A stretch of 42,828 nucleotides of DNA. It comes from Allocoprococcus comes. GTDB lineage: Bacteria > Bacillota > Clostridia > Lachnospirales > Lachnospiraceae. The translations under genes were made by a program, and so were the position numbers. Positions 8,204 to 16,583 of this stretch are shown one piece after another (the stretch's first letter is position 1; every line of letters begins with the position of its first letter). The notes beneath the pieces are model-generated. The model saw nothing but the letters and a program-made list of their open reading frames with translations, was not told the DNA's origin and searched no databases. The stretch covers positions 1 through 42,828 of the forward strand of contig NZ_JAAIMM010000029.1 of the NCBI RefSeq assembly GCF_013300725.1, given 5' to 3'.

Positions 8204-8479
8204 ACCTTCGGGCTAAGCGGGGACGAGGTGGCAGTTTCACGCCGGTCTTCATCGCCTGCATTCTGTAAAATTTAATTGGGACGGAAGTTGCGACACCGGA
8301 CTGATTCGACGGAAAATCTAATGATTTTCCATCTCAGGCAGTCCTCAGATTCCGTACTTGTAGTACGAAATCCGGTCACAATTTCCGTCCCAATTAAATT
8401 AACAGACTGCACGGCTCTTACGAATGGCGTGAAACCGTCACCTCGTCCCCGCTCAGCCCTTACGTTATTCAAAGCTTCC
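8188..8479. repeat. Long palindromic element A, directly behind hydF
   Basis: A nearly continuous imperfect palindrome of about 290 bp. Clear paired blocks are GGGCT-AGCGGGGACGAGGTG at 8210 against its complement ending at 8459, TTTCACGCC/GGCGTGAAA, and the 16-bp TTTAATTGGGACGGAA (8271-8286) with 8383-8398. The tip (8298-8367) is branched: GGACTG/CAGTCC encloses a hairpin GGAAAATC-TAAT-GATTTTCC, followed by a second hairpin CGTAC-TTGTA-GTACG. The outer arms reach back into the last codons of hydF. The tip is shared with element B; the arms are not. It may act as a 3'-UTR RNA element and may end hydF transcription, although no U-tract follows. Confidence 0.85.
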
Positions 8480-8484
8480 GCATT

Positions 8485-8503
8485 GGCGCATCGTGGATGC
8501 GCC
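8485..8503. repeat. Short perfect hairpin after element A
   Basis: GGCGCATC and GATGCGCC form an 8-bp perfect stem around GTG, five bases past the end of palindrome A. No U-tract follows on the plus strand. The 8504-8650 stretch that follows shows nothing further. Confidence 0.5.
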
Positions 8504-8650
8504 TCGCTGTGGATGGAAGGATTGTTTGTTCAGAATTGAAATCCATTCTTATTATATTTACTTTTGTTCTGGTTTATATGTTATGAGTGATTTTGTTTTG
8601 GTATAGACACACATAACGGTTGAATAAAGCTTAAAGCCAGGTATCGTTTT

Positions 8651-8930
8651 AAATTGTCTGCAGCGCCCAGGGCGTCGGATCACGGTGTGGATTTGGCGGT
8701 ATATGGCGGCGTGTTACAGCCTGTTAATGAAAAAAAGAGAAAAGTGTGATCGGATTTCGTACCACAAGTACGAAACTCCGAAGACTCCTGAGATGGAAAA
8801 TCATCAGATTTTCCGTCGAATGAGTCTGGTATCACACTTTTCTCTTTCTTTTCATGTTACAGGCTGTTCACGCCAGAGTCCACCGCCAAATCCACACCGT
8901 GATCCGACGCCCGTCCCTGCAGCCAAATTT
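8651..8930. repeat. Long palindromic element B, directly behind dapL
   Basis: About 280 bp, inverted relative to element A so that both have the same orientation with respect to the gene they follow. Arms include GGGCGTCGGATCACGGTGTG at 8670 with its complement ending near 8912, GATTTGGCGGT/ACCGCCAAATC, ACAGCCTGT/ACAGGCTGT and GAGAAAAGTGTGAT/ATCACACTTTTCTC. The tip (8751-8829) read on the minus strand has AGACTC/GAGTCT enclosing GGAAAATC-TGAT-GATTTTCC, then CGTAC-TTGTG-GTACG. The stretch ATTCGACGGAAAATC and most of the tip are identical to A, while the helix GGACTG/CAGTCC of A is replaced by a different but still complementary pair. It begins 8 bases past the dapL stop. Confidence 0.85.
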
Positions 8931-8937
8931 TTTTCAA

Positions 8938-10152
8938 TTAAATATTCTCAATTCTCTTGATTGCTTCCAGCGTATTCTCGTAACTTCCAAATGCTGTCAG
9001 ACGGAAGTATCCTTCCCCGCTCGGTCCAAATCCCGATCCCGGAGTTCCGACTACATTTGCTTTTTCAAGAAGGAAATCAAAGAATTCCCATGAAGTCATG
9101 TTATCCGGTGTCTTTAACCATACATATGGTGAGTTCACTGCTCCGGATACCGTGTATCCGGCATTCTTCAGACCTTCATAAATCGTTTTTGCATTCTTCT
9201 GATAATATGCGATCTGCTCTTTGATCTGTGCTTTTCCGGCCTCTGTATAAACAGCAGCTCCGGCTTTCTGCACGATATAAGGTGCTCCATTGTATTTTGT
9301 TCCGTGACGTCTTGCCCACAGTGAATGAAGCATCACATCTCCGCACTTAAGATCTTTCGGAATGATTGTTGCGCCAAGACGTACTCCTGTAAATCCGGCA
9401 TTCTTAGAAAAACTTCTAAGTTCAATCGCACAGGTTCTTGCTCCTTCACATTCAAAAATACTGTGTGGTACATCTTCTTCTGTGATATATGCTTCATATG
9501 CAGCATCATAAATGATCACTGCCCCGTTTTTATTTGCATAATCTACCCATTTCTGGAGTTCATCTTTTGTGATAGCCGCTCCGGTCGGGTTGTTCGGGAA
9601 ACATAAATAGATCATATCCGGTACTTCTTTTGGCAGTTCCGGTACAAATCCATTTTCTGCTGTACAAGGCATGTAGATTACATTGCTCCATGTTTCTGTC
9701 TTTGGATCGTATATTCCGGTACGTCCTGCCATTACGTTTGTATCTACATATACAGGATATACCGGATCTCCTACTGCGATTCTGCAGTCAGGTCCAAAAA
9801 TCTCCTGGATATTTCCAGAATCACTCTTTGCTCCGTCTGAGATAAAGATCTCATCTGCTGCAATATCGCATCCTCTTGCCTGGAAATCATTCTTTGCGAT
9901 CGCGCTTCTTAAGAATTCATATCCAAGATCCGGTGCATATCCGTGGAATGTCTCTGCGTGTGCCATCTCATCAACTGCACTGTGAAGCGCTTCGATGATT
10001 GCAGGTGCAATCGGCTGTGTGACATCACCGATTCCAAGACGGATGATCGGTGCATCCGGATTCGCTGCCGAGAACGCTGCAACTTTTTTGGCAATATTGG
10101 AAAACAGATAGCTTCCCGGTAACTTTAAGTAGTTTTCATTTACACTGTACAT
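8938..10152 (-). CDS. dapL: LL-diaminopimelate aminotransferase
   Basis: A 404-residue class I/II PLP-dependent aminotransferase that converts tetrahydrodipicolinate plus glutamate to LL-diaminopimelate in one step, giving lysine and the cell-wall cross-link residue. The DapL-typical RLGIGDVTQP motif lies near 38, FPNNPTG near 186, and the PLP lysine in SFSKNAGFTGVR near 250. The length matches the family (about 400-410). It is separated from dapF by 26 bases and ends the glnA-ANTAR-dapF-dapL run. A palindromic element follows its stop after 7 bases. Confidence 0.95.
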   Translation of the reverse strand: MYSVNENYLKLPGSYLFSNIAKKVAAFSAANPDAPIIRLGIGDVTQPIAPAIIEALHSAVDEMAHAETFHGYAPDLGYEFLRSAIAKNDFQARGCDIAADEIFISDGAKSDSGNIQEIFGPDCRIAVGDPVYPVYVDTNVMAGRTGIYDPKTETWSNVIYMPCTAENGFVPELPKEVPDMIYLCFPNNPTGAAITKDELQKWVDYANKNGAVIIYDAAYEAYITEEDVPHSIFECEGARTCAIELRSFSKNAGFTGVRLGATIIPKDLKCGDVMLHSLWARRHGTKYNGAPYIVQKAGAAVYTEAGKAQIKEQIAYYQKNAKTIYEGLKNAGYTVSGAVNSPYVWLKTPDNMTSWEFFDFLLEKANVVGTPGSGFGPSGEGYFRLTAFGSYENTLEAIKRIENI

Positions 10153-10178
10153 ATGTCGTCTCCTTTGTGATTTGGTCT

Positions 10179-11006
10179 TTATAGTACACCATCAAATACT
10201 TTAACCGCAGGTCCCTCCAAAAACACATGATTTACCTTACGGTCCCATCTGACAGATAACTCTCCACCTAATAATTTAACGATTACTCCCTCATCTGTCA
10301 AGTCATTCAGCACAGAAGCCACAACTGCTGCACATGCTCCGGTTCCGCAGGCAAGCGTTTCACCAACCCCCCGCTCCCACACACGAACCTCCATCCGGTC
10401 CCTCGCAGTCACATGACAGAACTCGATATTCGCCCTCTCCGGAAATCTCGGATGAAATTCCAACTTCCTTCCTGTCTCCTCCAGAGGAATCCCGTTTATC
10501 TCTTCTGAAAAGATTACCGCATGCGGATTTCCCATCGAAATCCCGGTCATGCGGTAGTTCTTCTCCTGTACCTCAATCGGATCATTGATCACCAGATCCT
10601 TTTCACTCAGGATCGGAATGCTGTGTGCGTTCAGTCTTGGAACACCCATATCAACCATAGCACCGCAGGCTTTCCCACCATGAATCTGAAGGTGCATGTT
10701 ACGAATTCCGGATTTCGTCTCGATACTGAGTGTTTCCTTTCCGGTAAGTCCGTAATCATATACATATTTTCCCAGGCATCGGATGCCATTGCCGCACATT
10801 CCGGCAACAGATCCATCCGAATTGTATATCTCCATTTTAAAATCAGACACCTTTGACGGACATATCAGAATCAGACCATCCGCTCCGATCCCGTAATGCC
10901 TGTCACAAAGTGCTCTTGCAAATCCAGGTGGATCTTCCACCCTTTCTCTGAAGCAGTTTATACACACATAATCATTTCCAAGACCATGCATTTTTGTAAA
11001 GATCAT
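10179..11006 (-). CDS. dapF: Diaminopimelate epimerase
   Basis: 275 residues. It converts LL- to meso-diaminopimelate using two cysteines as acid and base. Both are visible: Cys71 in MCGNGIRC and Cys220 in ACGTGACA. The N-terminus MIFTKMHGLGNDYV is typical of the family, as is the length. It takes the product of the downstream-encoded DapL, so both post-tetrahydrodipicolinate steps are adjacent. The gap to the ANTAR gene is only 23 bases, which suggests co-transcription with glnA. Confidence 0.95.
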   Translation of the reverse strand: MIFTKMHGLGNDYVCINCFRERVEDPPGFARALCDRHYGIGADGLILICPSKVSDFKMEIYNSDGSVAGMCGNGIRCLGKYVYDYGLTGKETLSIETKSGIRNMHLQIHGGKACGAMVDMGVPRLNAHSIPILSEKDLVINDPIEVQEKNYRMTGISMGNPHAVIFSEEINGIPLEETGRKLEFHPRFPERANIEFCHVTARDRMEVRVWERGVGETLACGTGACAAVVASVLNDLTDEGVIVKLLGGELSVRWDRKVNHVFLEGPAVKVFDGVL

Positions 11007-11029
11007 ATATCCTGCCTCTTCAATCTCCT

Positions 11030-11575
11030 TTATTCCGCCATAATACTAAGTACCATCTGAGCTGTCTCCACCATATTGACACCGCTCTCCATACTACATT
11101 TCTGCAGATAGCGATGCGCTTCTTCCTCCGTCATATTATTACGTTCCATCAGAAGACTCTTTGCCTCTTTTACAAGTGCCTGCTGCTCCGGATTCCGGTT
11201 CTTAAGCTCTGCTCTTCTTTTCTTTCTCCGCCTGCTGATCGATTGTGCCATCATCTCGATCGTATTCATCAGATCAAAGACCTTAAACGGCATCGACAGG
11301 CTGATCACTCCCGGCGTCCTGTCACTGCATTTTTCCGGCGATGCGATCAGAAGCATCTCAATCGTACCCGGCAGATAATCTCTCAGTTCATTATATAACA
11401 TATCTGTCATTTTATAACCACAAACTACAATTCCATCATCCAGATTATCTGCCAATTGAACCGCCTGCGCTCCGGTTACCCCCACACCGATCACATCAAA
11501 TCCATTTCGTACCAGTATATTGCGAATATTGGTTGCAATCTCCTTTTTTGGAAATACAACAATAATACTGCTCAT
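11030..11575 (-). CDS. ANTAR-domain response-regulator-like antiterminator
   Basis: 181 residues. The N-terminal 115 residues resemble a degenerate receiver domain (SSIIVVFPKKEIATNIRNIL, then DGIVVCGYKM where the phospho-Asp motif would be). A basic coiled-coil linker follows (SRRRKKRRAELKNRN), and the C-terminus is an ANTAR RNA-binding helix bundle (VKEAKSLLMERNNMTEEEAH, then LQKCSMESGVNMVETAQMVL). ANTAR proteins of the AmiR/NasR/EutV type bind leader RNA hairpins and prevent termination. Position 37 bases after glnA fits a nitrogen-control role, and the glnA leader is a natural target. The usual receiver Asp is not obvious, so activation may not be by phosphorylation. Confidence 0.85.
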   Translation of the reverse strand: MSSIIVVFPKKEIATNIRNILVRNGFDVIGVGVTGAQAVQLADNLDDGIVVCGYKMTDMLYNELRDYLPGTIEMLLIASPEKCSDRTPGVISLSMPFKVFDLMNTIEMMAQSISRRRKKRRAELKNRNPEQQALVKEAKSLLMERNNMTEEEAHRYLQKCSMESGVNMVETAQMVLSIMAE

Positions 11576-11612
11576 AATACCAGCCTCCTGCCTTTAGAAT
11601 TGGAAAGTTTCT

Positions 11613-12950
11613 TTAGAATTTCTGTAAGTACTCATTAATTTCCCATTCTGTAACCTGAGTGCGGTATTCTCTGTATTCTGCGCGCTTTGACTCGATCAGC
11701 TTCTGTGACAGTTCTTCTCCTAATACTTCCTGCATAAACTGATCTTTCTGGAATTCTGTGATTGCTTCTCTCAGGCTTGCCGGAAGCTCCTCAATTCCAA
11801 GTGCATTTTTCACCACATCTGTCATTTCGTAAATATTCTCATCCACACTCTCCGGCGGCAGGATCTTGTTTTTAATTCCTTCCATTCCGGCAGCCAGACA
11901 TACGGCAAGTGCCAGATATGGATTTGCTGCCCCATCCGGACTTCTGAGTTCGACTCTTGTGCTTTTCCCTGACACCCGTGGAATACGGATCAGAGGAGTC
12001 CGGTTATTCGCTGACCAGGCAATATATACCGGTGCCTCATATCCGGGAACCAGTCTCTTATAGGAATTCACGATCGGATTTGTGATAAAGCTGATCGCTT
12101 TGATATGTTTCATAAGTCCGCCGATAAAATAATATGCCTCCTGGCTCAGACCATTCGGATCTTTTTCATCTGCAAAAACATTCTTTCCATCTCTTGACAG
12201 AGACATATTCAGATGCATTCCTGAGCCATGGATACCATCCTTTGGCTTTGGCATGAATGTAGCATGAAGCCCGTGTCTTTTTGCGATTGTTTTGGTAACA
12301 AGCTTAAATGTCATGATATTGTCCGCTGCATCCAGCGCCTCTGTATATTCCAGGTCGATCTCATGCTGTGCCGGTGCCATCTCGTGATGAGATGCCTCCA
12401 CACCGTACCCCATATCTTCCATTGTAAGAACGATATCACGTCTTGCATTCTCTCCCTGGTCCAAAGGTCCCAGATCAAAATATCCTGCACGTTCATTGGA
12501 AATCGTCGTCGGATTTCCCGCATCATCCGTTTCAAACAGGAAAAATTCGCATTCCGGTCCTACGTTAAAGTCATATCCCATCTCTTTTGTCTCGGAAAGT
12601 ACCTTCTTAAGAACATGTCTCGGATCGCTTTCGTAAGCTGTTCCATCCGGTCTGTAAATATCGCAGATAAATCTTGCAACCTTTCCCTGCTGCGGCCGCC
12701 ACGGGAAAATTTCAAATGTATTCAGATCCGGGTGCAGATACATATCCGATTCTTCGATTCTGGCAAATCCTTCTATCGAAGATCCGTCAAACATGCATTT
12801 GTTATCCAGTGCTCTCTTAAGCTGGCTTACTGTAATCGCTACATTCTTCATTGTTCCGAAAATATCGGTGAACTGCAGCCTGATAAATCCTACGTCTTCT
12901 TCCTCGACAAGATTCAGGATATCTTCTCTCGTATAATTTTTCATACTCAT
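11613..12950 (-). CDS. glnA: Glutamine synthetase, type I
   Basis: About 445 residues, the length of GSI-alpha enzymes without the adenylylation insert. It makes glutamine from glutamate, ammonia and ATP as a dodecamer. Visible motifs are [10 protein letters not shown] near the N-terminus, [10 protein letters not shown] (metal ligands), [27 protein letters not shown] (ATP site) and [24 protein letters not shown] (glutamate site). The frame is open to 13148, but AGGAGG 7 bases before 12950 and the family start [12 protein letters not shown] settle the start. It is transcribed from a perfect consensus promoter through a structured leader of about 235 bases and is followed by an ANTAR antiterminator. 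Confidence 0.95.
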   Translation of the reverse strand: MSMKNYTREDILNLVEEEDVGFIRLQFTDIFGTMKNVAITVSQLKRALDNKCMFDGSSIEGFARIEESDMYLHPDLNTFEIFPWRPQQGKVARFICDIYRPDGTAYESDPRHVLKKVLSETKEMGYDFNVGPECEFFLFETDDAGNPTTISNERAGYFDLGPLDQGENARRDIVLTMEDMGYGVEASHHEMAPAQHEIDLEYTEALDAADNIMTFKLVTKTIAKRHGLHATFMPKPKDGIHGSGMHLNMSLSRDGKNVFADEKDPNGLSQEAYYFIGGLMKHIKAISFITNPIVNSYKRLVPGYEAPVYIAWSANNRTPLIRIPRVSGKSTRVELRSPDGAANPYLALAVCLAAGMEGIKNKILPPESVDENIYEMTDVVKNALGIEELPASLREAITEFQKDQFMQEVLGEELSQKLIESKRAEYREYRTQVTEWEINEYLQKF

Positions 12951-13188
12951 ACAAATCCTCCTGTTTTTACTACTCATAAATAAAATATCAAAAAGTCTCA
13001 TGTTAAAGACTGATGATAATCGAGCAGGCTGACTCCTACTCGATTCGTATACTTTGCGCACCATCTCGCTTAACAGCCAGGTGATGTACATTCGCCAAAT
13101 GCAGATTCTTGTGCAAGCACAAATCTGCACTTGGCTCATCGTATACACAAAAAGGGCGTTCTCAATCCCTTTTGAAAACGCCCTTGTT
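12951..13188 (-). promoter_or_regulatory. Structured glnA leader RNA
   Basis: On the minus strand, after the 5' hairpin at 13152-13185, the GTATAC copies at 13141-13146 and 13047-13052 can close a multi-branch structure. Inside is a long hairpin at 13094-13135 (GCCAAGTGCAGATT with AATCTGCATTTGGC, 14 bp with one G-U). Outside follows an 11-bp hairpin at 13018-13045 whose loop is the hexanucleotide AGTCAG. A weak terminator-like hairpin at 12994-13011 (AGTCT/AGACT, then TTTTTG) comes before the ribosome binding site. This layout fits antitermination by the neighbouring ANTAR protein, but no convincing pair of AxxGxx hexaloops was found. Confidence 0.6.
13152..13185 (-). terminator. Terminator after pta, at the 5' end of the glnA transcript
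   Basis: AAGGGCGTTTTC pairs with GAGAACGCCCTT (12 bp, one U-G) and is followed on the minus strand by TTTTTG. It lies 43 bases past the pta stop and would terminate pta. The glnA promoter -10 box ends only 9 bases before it, so the glnA RNA would begin with this hairpin. Confidence 0.8.
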
Positions 13189-13194
13189 TGTTAT

Positions 13195-13223
13195 ATTATA
13201 ATTTTCGTCTGAATATTTGTCAA
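13195..13223 (-). promoter_or_regulatory. Consensus promoter for glnA
   Basis: TTGACA and TATAAT, both perfect, separated by 17 bp on the minus strand. The -35 box begins 5 bases after the pta stop codon. Confidence 0.85.
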
Positions 13224-13228
13224 TACTC

Positions 13229-14227
13229 TTAGTCTTCTACGAGTGCTGCTGTGATGATTGCCATAGAATAAACCTCTTCTGCATTGCATCCACGGGACAG
13301 GTCATTGATCGGTGCATTAAGGCCAAGAAGGATCGGTCCGTATGCATCAAAGTTACCAAGTCTCTGTGCGATCTTGTATCCGATGTTACCTGCGTTGATA
13401 TCCGGGAAGATAAATGTATTTGCCTGACCTGCTACTTCACTGTTCGGGCATTTTGTTCTTGCAACACGCGGAGATACAGCTGCATCAAACTGAAGCTCTC
13501 CTTCGATTGGAAGTGAAGGATACAGTTCTTTTGCTTTTGCTGCTGCATTGCGCATCTTATCTACATCTTCTCCTTTTCCAGAACCAAGTGTAGAATAGCT
13601 CAGGAATGCAACTTTTGGATCGATACCAAAATGTTTACCACATTCTGCTACTTCCCATGCGATTTCTGCAAGCTGATCCTCTGTTGGTTTGAGGTTGATC
13701 GCGCAGTCACCCATAGCAAGAACTTCGTTCTCACCTGTAGCTGACGGACGAACCAGAATGAAGCAGGAAGATACACAGCTTGATCCCGGTTTGGTCTTGA
13801 TCAGCTGAAGTGCCGGACGTACGGTGTCTGCTGTAGAGTAAGTAGCTCCTCCAAGAAGTGCGTCTGCAACGCCCATCTTAACCAGCATAGTTCCAAAAAA
13901 GTTGCTGCTCTTAAGTGTCTTTGCTGCCTGCTCCGGTGTAACCCCTTTGCTTTTACGAAGTTCGCAGAACAGTTCTACCATCTCATCGAATCTGTCATAG
14001 TTGTCCGGATCGATGATCTCTCCGCCACGAATGTTGTATCCATATTTTTCTGATGCTTCTAATACTGCTTCTTTATTTCCAACAAGAATTGGTGTAAGGA
14101 AGTTTCCTGCTAAAAGACGGGAAGCTGCCTCAAGAATTCTTTCATCTGTTCCTTCTGTAAAAACGATAGTTTTTGGGTTCTCTTTCAGAGCATGAATCAT
14201 CATGCCGAAGCCTTTCATATTGTCCAT
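13229..14227 (-). CDS. pta: Phosphate acetyltransferase
   Basis: 332 residues. It interconverts acetyl-CoA and acetyl phosphate, the first step of acetate fermentation. Family features are TIVFTEGTDERILEAA near 20, GGATYSTADTVRPALQLI and the C-terminal GPILLGLNAPINDLSRGC. The length fits the short single-domain clostridial Pta. AAGGAGG lies 8 bases before the ATG. Acetate kinase, often next to pta, is not adjacent here: glnA follows after a terminator and a TetR gene lies upstream. Confidence 0.95.
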   Translation of the reverse strand: MDNMKGFGMMIHALKENPKTIVFTEGTDERILEAASRLLAGNFLTPILVGNKEAVLEASEKYGYNIRGGEIIDPDNYDRFDEMVELFCELRKSKGVTPEQAAKTLKSSNFFGTMLVKMGVADALLGGATYSTADTVRPALQLIKTKPGSSCVSSCFILVRPSATGENEVLAMGDCAINLKPTEDQLAEIAWEVAECGKHFGIDPKVAFLSYSTLGSGKGEDVDKMRNAAAKAKELYPSLPIEGELQFDAAVSPRVARTKCPNSEVAGQANTFIFPDINAGNIGYKIAQRLGNFDAYGPILLGLNAPINDLSRGCNAEEVYSMAIITAALVED

Positions 14228-14269
14228 TATATTGCCTCCTTATTTCGTGTGTTCGATACTTTCACATAT

Positions 14270-14297
14270 ACTTTACCACGTTTTTTTTGGATTGCAA
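14270..14297 (-). promoter_or_regulatory. Possible promoter for pta
   Basis: TTGCAA and TAAAGT with 16 bp between them on the minus strand, 42 bases before the pta ATG. The match is moderate. Confidence 0.4.
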
Positions 14298-14357
14298 TCT
14301 AATTAAATTTTTAACAAGGATTGTATTTAAAAATAACCAAAAACCGACGTTTTTCCC

Positions 14358-15062
14358 CTATTTACGGTATCCTTTATAGCCTTTCAGATTGTTGGCAAGA
14401 GCCATAACGATCGTATCCACATCATCTACCATCAGTTTTACACGTTCCGTAATCTGCTCTTCCTCAATCCCGTTTTCATATACATCCTTGAAATAGCCTT
14501 CAAAGAGCATGCACACCATCCGGTTTAATTTTACTGCATTGTCATATGTAATACCACCGACATTGATACACCGCTTGCACATCTCAAAATCACGAGCAAG
14601 AAAGCTTGGTGTCTGAAGCATATTGTAGAAAAAACGGTTAACATTTACAATGTCCTCCGGAAACATTTCATAATATTCCCGCATTGCTTCTTTGAGCTTT
14701 ACATTGTTATACTCAAAAAATAACAGATTATATGCTTCCGGATTATGAAATGCCTCCGTTGCATAACAATCCCACACCCCTACATATACCTGCCACATAT
14801 TCTTCCAGGATTTTTCAGCCTCATTCAGCCTGTCAATGTAACCGGTTAAAATTCTGAGTTCTGCATAGTATAAAAGTTCAGACACATTATCAAAGTACCT
14901 GTACAGACTTGCTGATGAGCACCCCATCTCCTTAGCAATCCTGCGGATAGATACTGCCTGAATCCCTTCTTGCTGAATGATCTCATGTGCTTTCTGGATA
15001 TAATCCCTTCTGGATAATCCTTTAAAATAATTGCTGCTCGTACTCTGTTTCTGTTCTTCCAT
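14358..15062 (-). CDS. TetR/AcrR family transcriptional regulator
   Basis: 234 residues. The N-terminal helix-turn-helix is typical of TetR proteins: RRDYIQKAHEIIQQEGIQAV, then SIRRIAKEMGCSSASLYRYF with the recognition helix at about 45-57. The C-terminal ligand and dimer domain has no recognisable specificity. The gene stands alone between the phoR terminator and the pta promoter region and is read in the same direction as both, so its target is unclear; it may control itself or pta. A TATAAT lies upstream near 15165 with only a weak -35 box. Confidence 0.85.
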   Translation of the reverse strand: MEEQKQSTSSNYFKGLSRRDYIQKAHEIIQQEGIQAVSIRRIAKEMGCSSASLYRYFDNVSELLYYAELRILTGYIDRLNEAEKSWKNMWQVYVGVWDCYATEAFHNPEAYNLLFFEYNNVKLKEAMREYYEMFPEDIVNVNRFFYNMLQTPSFLARDFEMCKRCINVGGITYDNAVKLNRMVCMLFEGYFKDVYENGIEEEQITERVKLMVDDVDTIVMALANNLKGYKGYRK

Positions 15063-15193
15063 AGTTGCCTCTCATTTTCCATGTGAATCTCTACACAGAT
15101 TGTATCCGGCACTCTTCCGTACCGAATTCAACCATTTTTTAATTTTAGTCATATTACTTTTTATTATACATGATTCTGTTTTTGATATAAAAT

Positions 15194-15227
15194 AGAAAAA
15201 AGCTATAATATCTCATAGCTTTTTTCT
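15194..15227 (-). terminator. Terminator of the pst-pho operon
   Basis: AGAAAAAAGCTA and TAGCTTTTTTCT form a 12-bp perfect stem with a 10-base loop. On the minus strand the second arm carries the U-tract. It lies 40 bases after the phoR stop. Confidence 0.75.
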
Positions 15228-15266
15228 ATACATTATACCTTTATTTTCCCACTTGTAAACAGTTTT

Positions 15267-16583
15267 TTAACAATGAAAAATAAGCTCCATTTTTGTTCCT
15301 TTTCCTTCTTCACTTTCCACATGGATTTCTGCATTATGCAAAAGTGCTCCATGCTTTACAATCGAAAGGCCCAGACCTGTTCCGCCGGTCTCTCTGGAAT
15401 GGCTCTTATCCACCCGGTAAAAGCGCTCAAAAATACGGTCCTGATGCTCTTTTGGGATTCCGATCCCGGTATCCTGGACAATGACCTTTTTCCCGTTCAG
15501 TGTATTTCCAACCCAGATATTTACTTTTCCATTTTCTTTATTGTATTTGATGGCATTTTCACAGATGTTGTAGATCATCTCATCCAGGATCTGACGGATT
15601 CCAAAACATTCCACATGTTCTCCTACCACTTCAACCTGTATTCTGCGTTTTTCTGCCTGAAGCGCCAGACGGCTCACGATCTCCCTTGTCATCTGATACA
15701 GATCCACATTCTCTTTTTCAAGCTCCACACTGCCCTCATCCAGCTTTGACAGCTTGATAATATCACCGACCAGAGTGATCATCCTGCTTGCCTCTTTATA
15801 GATCCGTTCACTGAATCCCTGCATATCTTCCGATTTTACAAGACCGTTCATCATAATTTCTGCATATCCCGAAATTGAGGTCAGAGGCGTCTTCAGCTCA
15901 TGAGAAACATTTGCAGAGAATTCTCTCCTCATCTGTTCAATTGCTGCTTTTTCTTTATTCTGCCTGTCAATTCTTTCAAGCAGCGGATGTAACTCTTCAT
16001 ATACATCATTTTCCAGTGGTTCTTCCAGATCCAGATTGTTAATCGGTGCAATCAGTCTTTTCACCTGATGCCTTGTCATAAACCACGCAACACATGCCAT
16101 CATGACCCCGATCGCAATCATATACGGTAAGATCATGAATGCTGTATTCCAGACCGTATCCATGCCTTTTGACACACGCAGGACAGAGCTATCATCCATC
16201 TTCAGCGCATAATAGTACATCTCCTGTCCTTTGCTGTCTGACATACGGATATCCTGTCCACTGCCATTTGCCAATGCCTCTTTGAATTCTTTTCTTGATT
16301 TGTGGTTTGCCAGCGTTTCCTGATCATCTCCGGTATCATAAAGTACTTTTCCGTCTTTATCGATCCATGTTACCCGGGTATTCTTGCTGACCTTATCCAT
16401 GGTACCAAAATATTCTTCTCCGGATATATCTATTGCCGCCCGGATATATTCTGCCTCCTGAACCAGTTCACTGCGCCGGATATCCAACGCCTGCCGGTAA
16501 ATAACCAGAGTAACCAGAATATATGAGATCAGAAGTGACATCGTAACCACAAAAATCATACTTTTCTGGATTCTATTTCGCAT
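15267..16583 (-). CDS. phoR: Phosphate-regulon sensor histidine kinase
   Basis: 438 residues. Two membrane segments (about 9-30 and 147-169) flank an extracellular sensor region, followed by a HAMP-like linker. The dimerisation/phosphoacceptor motif reads FSANVSHELKTPL with His228; the catalytic domain has N-box NICENAIKYN and G-boxes DTGIGIPKEH and GGTGLGLSIV. No separate cytoplasmic PAS domain is evident between the linker and His, a shorter layout than E. coli PhoR. The start overlaps the end of the response-regulator gene by 11 bases, so the two are translationally coupled. Its place after pstSCAB-phoU indicates phosphate sensing. Confidence 0.88.
   Translation of the reverse strand: MRNRIQKSMIFVVTMSLLISYILVTLVIYRQALDIRRSELVQEAEYIRAAIDISGEEYFGTMDKVSKNTRVTWIDKDGKVLYDTGDDQETLANHKSRKEFKEALANGSGQDIRMSDSKGQEMYYYALKMDDSSVLRVSKGMDTVWNTAFMILPYMIAIGVMMACVAWFMTRHQVKRLIAPINNLDLEEPLENDVYEELHPLLERIDRQNKEKAAIEQMRREFSANVSHELKTPLTSISGYAEIMMNGLVKSEDMQGFSERIYKEASRMITLVGDIIKLSKLDEGSVELEKENVDLYQMTREIVSRLALQAEKRRIQVEVVGEHVECFGIRQILDEMIYNICENAIKYNKENGKVNIWVGNTLNGKKVIVQDTGIGIPKEHQDRIFERFYRVDKSHSRETGGTGLGLSIVKHGALLHNAEIHVESEEGKGTKMELIFHC

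Noticed and set aside
8188-8930. Composite transposon with inverted ends A and B
   Set aside because: The segment between the two palindromes is only about 170 bp, has no transposase frame, and the outer arms of A and B are unrelated in sequence.
12228-12983. 251-codon open frame on the plus strand over glnA
   Set aside because: Antisense shadow of a well-supported glutamine synthetase gene; no start signal and no family motif.
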